From the NCBI RefSeq assembly GCF_900156315.1, contig NZ_FTNI01000006.1:186001-250000 (forward strand): a stretch of 64,000 nucleotides of DNA, given 5' to 3'. Within the stretch, counting starts at the first letter, position 1, and each line of letters starts with the position of its first letter. Made by a program: the position numbers and the translations under genes. The DNA comes from Microbispora rosea (GTDB taxonomy: Bacteria > Actinomycetota > Actinomycetes > Streptosporangiales > Streptosporangiaceae). Positions 26,965 to 35,056 of the stretch are shown in pieces. The notes below the pieces were generated by a model that was given only the letters and a program-made list of their open reading frames with translations, did not search any database and was not told the DNA's origin.

Positions 26965-27405
26965 ATGAGCGACGCCGTCTCGGAGACGGCCGCGCAGGCG
27001 GCCGGCGACGCCTGGGTGGCGGTCAGCCGCCTCGTTCGCAGACTGAGAGAGCTGGACGCGGCGGGCGACCTCAGCTCCGGCCAGGTCTCGGTGCTGGTGC
27101 GGCTCGCCAAGCACGGCCCGGCGTCGGCCAGTGAGTTGGCCGCGGCCGAGCGGGTCAGACCGCAGTCCATGGCGGCGATCGTCCAGGCGCTGGAACGGGC
27201 CGGGCTGGTCGAACGCCACCGCGATCCCGAGGACGGCCGGCGTCAGCTCGTCACGCTGACCGAACTGGGGCGCGAGCGCCGTCTGGACGACCGGAGGGCG
27301 CGTGAGGCGTGGCTGGCACGGGCGCTGCAGGACCACTGCACCGAGGCACAGCTGCGCACGATCATCGAGGCGATGGCGCTGCTGGACGCCGTGGCGCAGT
27401 CGTGA
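26965..27405 (+). CDS. MarR-family transcriptional regulator
   Basis: 146 residues. The winged helix covers about 30-110: LSSGQVSVLVRLAKHGPASA, ELAAAERVRPQSMAAIVQAL and the wing RHRDPEDGRRQLVTLTELG. MarR proteins are dimeric, ligand-responsive repressors. ATG 26965 has GGGGGAGGTG 4 nt upstream. Two palindromes precede it. The MFS exporter gene downstream on the same strand is a probable target or partner. Confidence 0.85.
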   Translation: MSDAVSETAAQAAGDAWVAVSRLVRRLRELDAAGDLSSGQVSVLVRLAKHGPASASELAAAERVRPQSMAAIVQALERAGLVERHRDPEDGRRQLVTLTELGRERRLDDRRAREAWLARALQDHCTEAQLRTIIEAMALLDAVAQS

Positions 27406-27560
27406 CCGTGGCGCAGTCGTGACCGTGGCGCAGTCGTGAACGGAGCGCAGTCGTCACCGGGGTTCAGCGTGATCGGGGTTCAGCGTGATCGGGGCGCAAT
27501 TTTGATCGGGGCGCAGTCGTGCTCGGGGTGCAGTCTGATCGGAGTTCAGTAGTGATCGGG
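27389..27560. repeat. Tandem 16-17-bp repeat filling the MarR-MFS intergenic region
   Basis: Three perfect copies of CCGTGGCGCAGTCGTGA (27389-27439), the first holding the MarR stop codon, are followed by about seven decayed copies of the form TCGGGGCGCAGTCGTGA. Together they fill almost all the space to the MFS start at 27569. Most units keep a TGA. Confidence 0.85.
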
Positions 27561-27568
27561 CTCCGGGC

Positions 27569-28957
27569 ATGACCCGGGTTCCGGCAGCCTTCCGGGCCGG
27601 GCGCCGATCGGATGCCGGCGGCTTCGACCGCCGGCTGATCGCCCCGATGATCCTGGGCTCGATCCTGAACCCGATCAACTCCTCGATGCTGGCGGTGGCA
27701 CTCGTGCCGATCGGCCGCTGGTTCCACGCCTCGCCCGCGCACACCGCGTGGCTGGTGACGGGGCTCTACCTCGCCACCGCCGTCGGGCAGCCGGTCATCG
27801 GGCGGCTGGTGGACACCTTCGGCCCGCGGCCGCTCTACCTGACGGGCACGGCGCTCGTCGGCGCCGCCGGGCTGCTGGGCGTGCTCGCGCCCAGCCTCGG
27901 CGTCCTGATCGTGTCGCGGGTCCTCCTCGGGATCGGCACCTCCGCCGCCTACCCCGCGTCGATGTTCCTGCTGCGCGCCGAGGCCGACCGCACAGGCATG
28001 CGCAGTCCCAGCGGCATCCTGGCGGCGCTGTCGATCTCCAACCAGGTCATCGCGGTCATCGGGCCGACCCTGGGCGGCCTGCTCATCGGAGCGGGCGGCT
28101 GGCATCTCATCTTCGCCGTCAACGTGCCGCTCTCGGCCGCCTGCCTCGTCCTCGGCGCGCGGCGACTGCCCCGCGGTTCCGCTGCCGCGCGGCCCGGCGG
28201 GGGACTGGACGTGATCGGCATGGCGCTGTTCGCCGGCACGCTCACGGCGTTCATGACGTTCCTGATGAACCCGGCGTGGGAGCTCTGGTGGCTGCTGGTG
28301 GTCGTCGCGCTCGCCGGAGCCTGCTTCGCCGTACGGGAACTGCGGACGGCGCAGCCGTTCCTCGACCTGCGGGTGCTGGGCGGCAACCCGCCGTTGCTGG
28401 CCACCTACGGCAGGCAGTGGCTGGCCTACACGACCTCCTACGCCTTCATGTACGGGTTCCCCCAGTGGCTGCAGGACGGCAGGTCGCTCGGCCCCTCGGC
28501 CGCCGGGCTGCTGCTTCTGCCCATGTCGGCGACGGCCATCGCCGTGACCGCCCTCACCGGCCGCCGCGCCGAGGTGCGCGGCAAGCTCGCCGTGGGCGCC
28601 GCGGCGCAGATCGCCGGCTGCGCCACGATGCTGACGGCCGGCTCCGGGAGCCCGATGTGGCTGCTGGCGCTGATCGGCGCGTTCGTCGGCGTCGCGCAGG
28701 GCCTCAACGGGCTGGCCAACCAGAACGCGCTGTACGCGCAGGCCGACCCGGCCCGCATGGGCTCCTCGGCCGGGCTGCTGCGCACGTTCGGATATCTCGG
28801 CGCGCTGAGCGCCTCGGCCGCCAACGCGACGTTCTACCGGCACGGCGCCACCACCGCCGGGCTGCACGACCTGAGCCTGCTCCTGCTGGGCGCCTCGGTG
28901 CTGCTGCTGGCCGGCACCCTCGCCGACCGGTCGCTGCGCCGCGTCGGCCGAACCTGA
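27569..28957 (+). CDS. MFS transporter (DHA-type exporter)
   Basis: 462 residues with about 12-14 membrane helices. Motif A is VIGRLVDTFGPRPLYLTGTA (residues 74-93), motif C-like text lies in LLGIGTSAAYPASMFLL, and LNPINSSMLAVALVPIG in helix 1 matches drug-proton antiporters. It probably exports a drug-like compound or metabolite; the substrate is unknown. It is downstream of the MarR gene across a tandem repeat. No ribosome site is evident before ATG 27569. Confidence 0.82.
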   Translation: MTRVPAAFRAGRRSDAGGFDRRLIAPMILGSILNPINSSMLAVALVPIGRWFHASPAHTAWLVTGLYLATAVGQPVIGRLVDTFGPRPLYLTGTALVGAAGLLGVLAPSLGVLIVSRVLLGIGTSAAYPASMFLLRAEADRTGMRSPSGILAALSISNQVIAVIGPTLGGLLIGAGGWHLIFAVNVPLSAACLVLGARRLPRGSAAARPGGGLDVIGMALFAGTLTAFMTFLMNPAWELWWLLVVVALAGACFAVRELRTAQPFLDLRVLGGNPPLLATYGRQWLAYTTSYAFMYGFPQWLQDGRSLGPSAAGLLLLPMSATAIAVTALTGRRAEVRGKLAVGAAAQIAGCATMLTAGSGSPMWLLALIGAFVGVAQGLNGLANQNALYAQADPARMGSSAGLLRTFGYLGALSASAANATFYRHGATTAGLHDLSLLLLGASVLLLAGTLADRSLRRVGRT

Positions 28958-29148
28958 CCCGGCCAGATCGTCGGCGACCTGGCCGGGCGCCCGCGCGACG
29001 TCGTCACCAGGCGCAACCGGTCGGCCTTCGCCCACACCGACCTCTACCTGTGCATGCGCCGCCGCGTCCCGAGGCGCGTTGGACTCGGCAGGCTTGGCAC
29101 AATGGCTGCGGCACCGTCCGGCAGGGACGCGAAGGCGAGGGGGATGGC

Positions 29149-29961
29149 ATGAGCCCGCTGATCAGTCCTGAGGAGCTCGCCGCGATCGGCGACGCCGCGA
29201 TCCTCGACGTCCGCTGGCGGCTGGGCGGGCCGCCCGGCGCCGAGGCGTACCGCGAGGGCCACATCCCCGGCGCGGTCTTCTGCGACCTCAACGCCGACCT
29301 CGCCGCCCCCGCCGGGCCCGCCGGACGGCATCCGCTGCCCGCGCCCGAGGCGTTCCAGGAGGCGATGCGCCGTCTGGGAGTGTCCGAAGGCCGGCCGGTG
29401 GTCGTCTACGACGAGGCCGACTCGACGGCGGCGGCCAGGGCCTGGTGGACGCTGCGCTACTTCGGCCACGGCGACGTGCGCGTGCTCGACGGCGGGCTGC
29501 GGGCCTGGACCCGGGCCGGGCTTGCGTTGACCAAGGACGAGGGTGCCGTCCCGCCGGGCGACTTCACCGCGCGGCCGGGCGGGATGCCGGTGCTCGACGC
29601 CGATCAGGCCGCCGCGCTGGCCTCCGACGGCGTGCTGCTCGACGCCAGGGCGGCCGAGCGCTACCGGGGCGAGGTGGAGCCGCTCGACCCGGTCGCCGGG
29701 CACGTCCCCGGTGCGATCAGCGCCCCGACCTTCGAGAACGTCGAACCCGGCGGCCGGTTCCACGCCAGGGAGTTCCTGCGCGAGCGCTTCAACAGCCTCG
29801 GGGCGGTCGAGGGTGTGCCCGTCGGCGCGTACTGCGGGTCGGGGGTCACGGCCGCCCACGAGGTGCTCGCACTGGAGATCGCCGGGCTGCCGGCGGCCCT
29901 GTACGTCGGCTCGTGGTCCAACTGGGTCGCCGACCCCGGCAGGCCGGTCGCGACCGGCTGA
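29149..29961 (+). CDS. Sulfurtransferase with two rhodanese domains
   Basis: 270 residues with two rhodanese repeats. The catalytic second domain has the Cys loop YCGSGVTAAHE (about 228-238), a form typical of 3-mercaptopyruvate rather than thiosulfate sulfurtransferases. The first domain (ILDVRWRLGGPPGAEAYREG, HIPGAVFCDLNADL) is inactive, as usual. It transfers sulfur to cyanide, thiols or proteins in the cytosol. ATG 29149 follows GAGGGGGA. Nothing gene-like is visible in the 190 bp before it. Confidence 0.87.
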   Translation: MSPLISPEELAAIGDAAILDVRWRLGGPPGAEAYREGHIPGAVFCDLNADLAAPAGPAGRHPLPAPEAFQEAMRRLGVSEGRPVVVYDEADSTAAARAWWTLRYFGHGDVRVLDGGLRAWTRAGLALTKDEGAVPPGDFTARPGGMPVLDADQAAALASDGVLLDARAAERYRGEVEPLDPVAGHVPGAISAPTFENVEPGGRFHAREFLRERFNSLGAVEGVPVGAYCGSGVTAAHEVLALEIAGLPAALYVGSWSNWVADPGRPVATG

Positions 29962-29969
29962 CCCCGGCG

Positions 29970-30056
29970 CTCGGTCCGCGTTCGGTGCCGGCGTTCGGTC
30001 CGTGCTCGGTCCCGGCGGTGGGCTCGGGCGGTGGACTCGGGCGGTGGGCTCGGGTG
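29970..30056. repeat. 11-13-bp degenerate tandem repeat between convergent genes
   Basis: Units such as GCGGTGGGCTCGG (three nearly identical 13-bp copies at the right end) and GCGTTCGGTCC variants to their left fill the space between the sulfurtransferase stop and the CHAT gene stop. Confidence 0.65.
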
Positions 30057-30064
30057 TTAGGCCG

Positions 30065-32731
30065 TCAGCCCGCGGCGAAGGGCTCGTCGCCGGCGCCGAA
30101 GCAGACGAAGCCCGGCACGGCCGTCTTCTCGGCGGCCCGGGCCAGCGCCTCGGCGGGGGAGCGGCCCTCGGCCAGCAGGGTGTGGAAGAGCGTCATGAGC
30201 GCCGGCGCCTCGTCGTCGCGCACCGGCACCACACCGGCCACCACGCACGCGGCGTCCCCGTTGCGGGCGGCGCTGTCGAGGAAGGCCCCGGCGAGGCCCA
30301 GCGCCGCGCCGTCCACCGGGGCGTGGGCCATCCCGGCGTCGCAGGCCGACAGCACGACGAGCCGGGGGATCCGCCGCGCGGCCAGCAGGTCGTAGGCCAT
30401 GAGCGGCCCGTCATCGAGCGTGATCTGCGACAGCATGGGCCCGCGGGGGCTGAACATCCCGTGGGCGGCGACGTGGAGCACGTCGGCCCGCTCGATCGCG
30501 CGGAGCACTTCCGTCCTGGTGGCGCCGACGCGCCGCCCCCGCGCGTGCGCGGCGGCGACCATGTCGGCCTCGGCCGCGGCGTGGTCGAGACCCGGCCCGG
30601 CGAGCGACAGCACCAGTGGGGCGCCGGCCGAGCCCCGGCGCGGGGCGAGCCACGCGGTGGCGTCGGCCGCCACCGACACGGGCCGGCCGCGCAGCGAGGG
30701 AAGCAGCGGCCAGGGCAGCGTGCACAACGCTCCGGTGGGCACGACCGTCACCGGGCCGCCGGGCGTGCTCCCCGCCGACGTCAAGGTGCCGGGACCGGAC
30801 AGGAGAACATGGTCGAGCGCGCACAGTTCGCGGGCGATCCCCTCGTCCACCGCCCCGGAAAGGGCGTCCGCGCCGGGCGAAGTGTCGCGCAGGGTTTCGG
30901 GCGCTGTGACGTGTCCAGGGTCTCGCAGGGTGTCGCGCGAGGTGTCTCGCAGTGTGTCGAGCATGGCGCGGCGGCGCAGGCCGTACCTGATCCGCACGGT
31001 CGCCTCCACCGCCGCCTGGTAGCTGCCGAGGGACCGCAGCGCGCATCCCCTAGCCCCGGCCGTGACGGCGAACAGATCGTCGCCGCGCCGCACGAACTCT
31101 ACGAGCAGCCCGGAACCGGCGGGCGGGACACCGGGCGGCGCCGACGCGGGAGCCGGGGCGCCGCGCACGACCGCCCGCCACCGCTCGGCCCAGTCGAGCA
31201 CCGTTCGCGCGTCGCCCGTCCGCCGGGCCCGGTCGAGGGCGATCTCCAGGCCGAGCGCGGCGAGATCTTCGGCCGGCCGTGCCGCGTGCACCCGCAGCTC
31301 CGCGTCCTGTGCCGCGTCTCGTGCCGTGTCCTGTGCCATGTCGCGTGCCGCGCCGCGCTCGCGTGGACCGGCGTCGCCGTCGCGCCGATTGGCGTCGCCG
31401 CCGGGGGCGTGCACGGCCTCGATCCCCCGGGCCGCGGCCTCCAAGGCCCGATCGAGGTCTCCGTCCAACCGGTGCCGCATCGCTACCGCGTGCCACCGTA
31501 CGAGCGGGCGGGTGGCGGCGGCGGCGCGGTCGAGCTGCGTGCGGGCGTGCGTGATCGCGCCCAGCCGTACGGCCGCCGCCGCGGCGGTGAGCCGCAGCGC
31601 GGCCGAGGCCCCTGGCCACCCGCACGTCGCGAGCGCGTCGGCGCAGGTGATCAAATCCGTGACCAGGCTCTCGGCGCCCGCCGCCTCGTGCGCGGGTGCG
31701 GCCGGTGGAGTGGAGGCCTCCGCGAGGCGGGCGCGCAGTACGACCTCCCTGGCCAGGGGAAGCCAGGCCGTCCTGCCCTGCGCGTCCAGCTCCGCGAGCG
31801 CGGTGCGTGCCGTCGAGGCGGCCAGCGCGGCGTCCCCGGCGAGGAGCGCGGCCTGGGCGAGCAGCAGTCGCGCGCCGGGGACCGCTGCCTGCGCCCCGGC
31901 CGCCGCCAGTTCGGGGACGGCCTGTTCGAGCAGCGTGCGCGCCTCGCCGGTAAGGCGCGCGGCCAACAGCGCCTCGGCGAAGTCCGTGCGCATCACCGCG
32001 AGCCGTTCAGGGAAGCCGAACAGGGTGGTCTCGGCCGCCCGGTATCGCGCGAAGGCGGCGGCGATGTCACCGCGCCGGGCGGCCAGGAACGGCAGATTGC
32101 CCTCCGCCAGCATCGCGACGTGGTCCAGGCCGGCCGACCTCGCGACCCGGGCGCACTCCGCGAGATCGGCCTCGGCCTCGCCGTACCGCTCAAGGTAGGT
32201 GTGCGCGAGGCCACGGTTGAGCAGCCCGCCCGCCCGGAAGCGGGGGTCGTCGTCCAGCAGGCCGATCGCCCGGTCGCAGTGCCGTACGGCCTCCTCGTGC
32301 CGTCCCAGCAGGATCAGGGCGACCGACCGCTGCACGCCGAGCCTCGCGAGGTCCGCTCCCGAGAGATCCCGCTCGGCGAGCTCGGCGAGGCGCAGCCCAC
32401 CCTCGGGGTCGCCGAGCTGGGCCCGCACCGTGACGAGCGACATCCGGGCCTGCGCCACCCGGCGCGGAAACTCGCGTCCCGCCGCGATCGCCTCCTCCAG
32501 CCGCTCCCCGGCGAGTTCGAGGTCGCCCAGCTCACGGGCCGCCAGCGCCGTGGCGCGCAACGCCACCGACGCCGCCTCGCCGTACGCGCCCGCGGGCCCC
32601 GGCCACCCGGCCAGGTCCAGTACGGCTCTCGCCTCCGCGAGGGCCAGCCGGGGGTCGGTCGCGGAGAGCCGCACGGCGGCCTCGGCCCTGTCGAGCAGAT
32701 CCATGTCCAGCGGGTCCCCGGGAGAGGTCAT
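30065..32731 (-). CDS. TPR-CHAT domain protein (caspase-like protease)
   Basis: 888 residues. About 1-560 is all-helical with TPR-like repeats (LALAEARAVLDLAG, RHEEAVRHCDRAIGLLDDD, GLAHTYLERYGEAEADLAEC). The C-terminal CHAT domain has the catalytic pair: His in VLHVAAHGMFSPRG and Cys in LVVLSACDAGMAH. CHAT proteases are clan CD enzymes related to caspases and usually wait for a trigger bound by the TPR part. The gene is last in an operon with a cytosolic subtilisin, a sigma factor and a beta-sandwich protein; its ATG overlaps the preceding stop (ATGA). Two tandem-repeat linkers (ARDMAQDT and RDTLRDTS types) interrupt it. No signal peptide. Confidence 0.82.
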   Translation of the reverse strand: MTSPGDPLDMDLLDRAEAAVRLSATDPRLALAEARAVLDLAGWPGPAGAYGEAASVALRATALAARELGDLELAGERLEEAIAAGREFPRRVAQARMSLVTVRAQLGDPEGGLRLAELAERDLSGADLARLGVQRSVALILLGRHEEAVRHCDRAIGLLDDDPRFRAGGLLNRGLAHTYLERYGEAEADLAECARVARSAGLDHVAMLAEGNLPFLAARRGDIAAAFARYRAAETTLFGFPERLAVMRTDFAEALLAARLTGEARTLLEQAVPELAAAGAQAAVPGARLLLAQAALLAGDAALAASTARTALAELDAQGRTAWLPLAREVVLRARLAEASTPPAAPAHEAAGAESLVTDLITCADALATCGWPGASAALRLTAAAAAVRLGAITHARTQLDRAAAATRPLVRWHAVAMRHRLDGDLDRALEAAARGIEAVHAPGGDANRRDGDAGPRERGAARDMAQDTARDAAQDAELRVHAARPAEDLAALGLEIALDRARRTGDARTVLDWAERWRAVVRGAPAPASAPPGVPPAGSGLLVEFVRRGDDLFAVTAGARGCALRSLGSYQAAVEATVRIRYGLRRRAMLDTLRDTSRDTLRDPGHVTAPETLRDTSPGADALSGAVDEGIARELCALDHVLLSGPGTLTSAGSTPGGPVTVVPTGALCTLPWPLLPSLRGRPVSVAADATAWLAPRRGSAGAPLVLSLAGPGLDHAAAEADMVAAAHARGRRVGATRTEVLRAIERADVLHVAAHGMFSPRGPMLSQITLDDGPLMAYDLLAARRIPRLVVLSACDAGMAHAPVDGAALGLAGAFLDSAARNGDAACVVAGVVPVRDDEAPALMTLFHTLLAEGRSPAEALARAAEKTAVPGFVCFGAGDEPFAAG
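31309..31356. repeat. 12-bp in-frame tandem repeat in the CHAT gene
   Basis: Four units of GTGCCGYGTCYC type (31309, 31321, 31333, 31345), each four codons, give an ARDx/AQDx repeat in a linker. A related 12-bp repeat near 30925-30962 gives RDT repeats. Confidence 0.8.
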
Positions 32732-33276
32732 AGGTGCACGTGGATCCAGCGGGTGAAGACCGGCGGATGGCCGGGCCGGTGGCAGACGACGCTCAGCCAC
32801 CCGGGCGGCAGGCCGGCCACCGCGAAGTGGCCGCTGCCGGAGGGGATGCGGACCTTGGCGATGTGCGGGGTCCGCACCTCGATCCTGGCGTCGGGTCCGG
32901 GGACGGGGGACACCTGACCGGCCACCTCCATGCGCCCGCCGATGACGGCCGTCTCGACGTCGATGACCAGGCCGTCCGCGCTGAAGCGGCGGACGCCGGC
33001 CTGCGCGGCTCCGGTCTGCGCCGCTCTGGTCTGCGCTGTCTCGGTCTGCGCTGTCCCGGCCTCAACCGCCTCAGTCTGCGCCGCCCCAGTCTGCGCCGCC
33101 CCGGCCTCGGCGGAGGAGCGGGTCCCCGGTGGCACGGGCAGGTCGACCGGCCCGGCGGGCACGCCTCCGGGCACCCGCAGGCCGAAGACCGCCCGGGCGG
33201 CGGCCGACACGCCCTCCGGCACCGGATCGGCGCCCGCTCCCATGCGCAGGGCCGCCAGCAGGTATTCCTCCCTCAA
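32728..33276 (-). CDS. Small protein with C-terminal beta-sandwich, between sigma factor and CHAT genes
   Basis: 182 residues. The N-terminal helix REEYLLAALRMGAGADPVPE with VSAAARAVFGLR is shared by a family always near sigma-70 and CHAT genes in actinobacteria (recalled, not searched). A low-complexity linker of AQT-type pentapeptides follows, then a beta-rich domain (LVIDVETAVIGGRMEVAGQV, GHFAVAGLPPGWLSVVC) like carboxypeptidase regulatory or Ig-like folds. TTG 33276 is chosen: GGAGGAG is 7 nt upstream and the codon overlaps the sigma stop (TTGA). The stop overlaps the CHAT start. It may regulate the sigma factor or act as a protease substrate; both are guesses. Confidence 0.68.
   Translation of the reverse strand: MREEYLLAALRMGAGADPVPEGVSAAARAVFGLRVPGGVPAGPVDLPVPPGTRSSAEAGAAQTGAAQTEAVEAGTAQTETAQTRAAQTGAAQAGVRRFSADGLVIDVETAVIGGRMEVAGQVSPVPGPDARIEVRTPHIAKVRIPSGSGHFAVAGLPPGWLSVVCHRPGHPPVFTRWIHVHL
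32998..33102. repeat. 15-bp in-frame tandem repeat, seven units
   Basis: Seven consecutive 15-bp units of GGTCTGCGCYGYYCC type run from 32998 to 33102; the sixth and seventh are identical. They encode the AQT-rich linker of the small beta-sandwich protein. Confidence 0.87.
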
Positions 33277-33800
33277 CGGGTCTCCTCCTCCTCGACGAGA
33301 GCGCGCAGGCGGGCCATGCAGCGGGCCCGGGTGGGGCCGATGCTGCCGATCGGAAGGTTGAGACGGACCGCTATCTGGGTGTAGCGCGCCTCGGGGTGGA
33401 GCACGTACAGGCGGATGAGCGACCGGCACGGCTCACCGAGCAGGTCGAGCCTGCGCCACACCTGCCTGCCGAAGTCCGCGTCCACCACCGCGGCCGTCGG
33501 GTCGGGCAGCGCCGTGTCCGGCACGTCCAGGTCGGAGACCACCTCCCCGCGTGCCCTGCGGCTGAGCCGGGCCGCCTCGTGCCGGGTCGTGGTGACGAGC
33601 CACGCGCCGATCCGTTCGGGGTCGCGGATCGTGCCCGCGCTCTCCACGAGCCGGAGCCACGCGCCCTGCACGGCGTCGGCCGCGTCGGCGGCGCTCAGCC
33701 CGAACGCCCGGGCGACCGCCCACATCCTGCCGTCGAATCGGGCGACCAGGTCCTCCCAGGTGGCCTGGTCGATGGTGGCGAAGGAGTTGTCTGTCGGCAT
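33273..33800 (-). CDS. Sigma-70 family RNA polymerase sigma factor (ECF-like)
   Basis: 175 residues with regions 2 and 4 only. Region 2 reads WEDLVARFDGRMWAVARAFG and DAADAVQGAWLRLVESAGTI; region 4 has YTQIAVRLNLPIGSIGPTRA followed by RCMARLRALV. It would direct polymerase to a small regulon, perhaps its own operon. No anti-sigma gene of the usual zinc type is adjacent; the beta-sandwich protein or proteolysis by the operon's own proteases may take that role (inference). The start is ATG 33800, 45 nt after the subtilisin stop; the last codons carry the ribosome site of the next gene. Confidence 0.85.
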   Translation of the reverse strand: MPTDNSFATIDQATWEDLVARFDGRMWAVARAFGLSAADAADAVQGAWLRLVESAGTIRDPERIGAWLVTTTRHEAARLSRRARGEVVSDLDVPDTALPDPTAAVVDADFGRQVWRRLDLLGEPCRSLIRLYVLHPEARYTQIAVRLNLPIGSIGPTRARCMARLRALVEEEETR

Positions 33801-33845
33801 CCGTCACTCTGCGCGCTCGGGGGGAAGCGTATGGTGACAAGAACC

Positions 33846-34865
33846 TTACCGATCCCCGCTCGTCACGACCACCCCGAGATCCGCTACCCGCCGGCCGCCG
33901 TCGAGCAGGCGCCGTACGGCCTCCGCCGGCGGAACCTCCCGGCACAGGCGGGCGAGCGCGCCGGTGACGACGGCGGCGGCGAACGAGGTGCCGCTCCAGG
34001 TGGCGTAGCCGCGGAAGTCGCCGTAACTGAGGAAGCTGCTGGTGAGCCCGACACCCGGGGCCCAGACGTCCACCCATGGGCCGTACGCGGAGAATCCGGC
34101 CCTGCCGTCGCCGTCGAGCGCGCCGACCGCGACCACACCGGGCAGGGCCGCGGGCCAGAAGGGACGCGACGACGCGGTGTTGCCCGCGCACGCGACGACG
34201 GCGGGGAAGCCCGCGAGCGCCTCGGCCAGCCCGAGGGGCGGCGCGTCGTCGAAGGTGGGGCCGCCGAAGGAGAGGTTCACCACGTCGGTCCTGCCGCCGC
34301 GCAGCACGGCGAGCGCGCGCAGCAGCGCCGCCTCGTCGCTCACGCCGTCGCTGTCGAGGAGGCGGAGGACGCGCAGCCGGACGCCGGGCGCGTGCCGCAG
34401 GATCAGTCCGGCCACGAACGTGCCGTGCCCCGCTTGCCGGTCGCGCACGCCGTCGCCGTCCGCGTCGGGCGTCTCGGCGATGTCGTCGTCGTACCACCGC
34501 GCCACCCACGGATGTGGCGCCAGGCCGGTGTCGAGGACCGCCGCGACGACCTCTCCCGGCTCGCCCGGCTCGTACGGCGGGGCCGCCGCGGGCGCGGGTG
34601 GCCCGCCGGGCCCGCCGAAGAACAGCGGCTGGCCGGACAGGACGTGGTTGGGGGAGGCGGCGTGCCCGCGGTCGCGGAGCGTGGCCGTCAGGTCGATCAC
34701 GTCGGTGCCCGGCGGCAGCCGTACGCGGTGGACGCGGCCGGCGCCCGGAAGGGGCTCGGAGGCCAGGGCCCACCGGGCGACGGCGGTGGGAGAGGAGGTC
34801 AGGAGTTCGTCGGGCCGGATCAGAACGGGCCGTCCCGGAAGGGGTTCGACGAGCCGGCTGCGCAT
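33846..34865 (-). CDS. Cytosolic S8 (subtilisin-like) serine protease
   Basis: 339 residues. The catalytic triad is complete: Asp in VAAVLDTGLAPHPWV, His in AGHGTFVAGLILRH, Ser in SGTSFAAAVVTGAL; the oxyanion Asn is in VACAGNTASS. A Ca-type acidic stretch (DADGDGVRD) lies before the His. There is no signal peptide or membrane helix, so it should act inside the cell, unlike mycosins. A 100-residue N-terminal part may be a propeptide or adaptor. It is the first gene of the sigma/CHAT operon, preceded by an inverted repeat that reaches its ribosome site. Confidence 0.85.
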   Translation of the reverse strand: MRSRLVEPLPGRPVLIRPDELLTSSPTAVARWALASEPLPGAGRVHRVRLPPGTDVIDLTATLRDRGHAASPNHVLSGQPLFFGGPGGPPAPAAAPPYEPGEPGEVVAAVLDTGLAPHPWVARWYDDDIAETPDADGDGVRDRQAGHGTFVAGLILRHAPGVRLRVLRLLDSDGVSDEAALLRALAVLRGGRTDVVNLSFGGPTFDDAPPLGLAEALAGFPAVVACAGNTASSRPFWPAALPGVVAVGALDGDGRAGFSAYGPWVDVWAPGVGLTSSFLSYGDFRGYATWSGTSFAAAVVTGALARLCREVPPAEAVRRLLDGGRRVADLGVVVTSGDR

Positions 34866-34874
34866 CGGGGGCCT

Positions 34875-34893
34875 TTCCGTGATGGTTACGGAA
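34875..34893 (-). promoter_or_regulatory. Inverted repeat abutting the subtilisin ribosome site
   Basis: TTCCGT-N7-ACGGAA in the leader of the protease operon. In the mRNA the 3' arm ACGGAA runs directly into AAGG, the Shine-Dalgarno region before ATG 34865, so the hairpin could mask it; it might instead be a DNA operator. Confidence 0.45.
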
Positions 34894-35056
34894 CGTGTCC
34901 TTCCCGAATTGGTTGGTCGCCAAGCACCAATCGGTATGACCCCCCTCTGGTGCCAGACTGCGACGGACGGTAGTCTCTCCTACAGTCATTCAACCGTGAT
35001 CATTCCAAGTGTGAGGCCGTTGGGGAAGGCGCACCTCATGCGAATTGGGAGGTCCG

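Noticed and set aside
27389-27560. Possible CRISPR array
   Set aside because: Units are contiguous 16-17-bp tandem repeats without spacers; no cas genes in the window.
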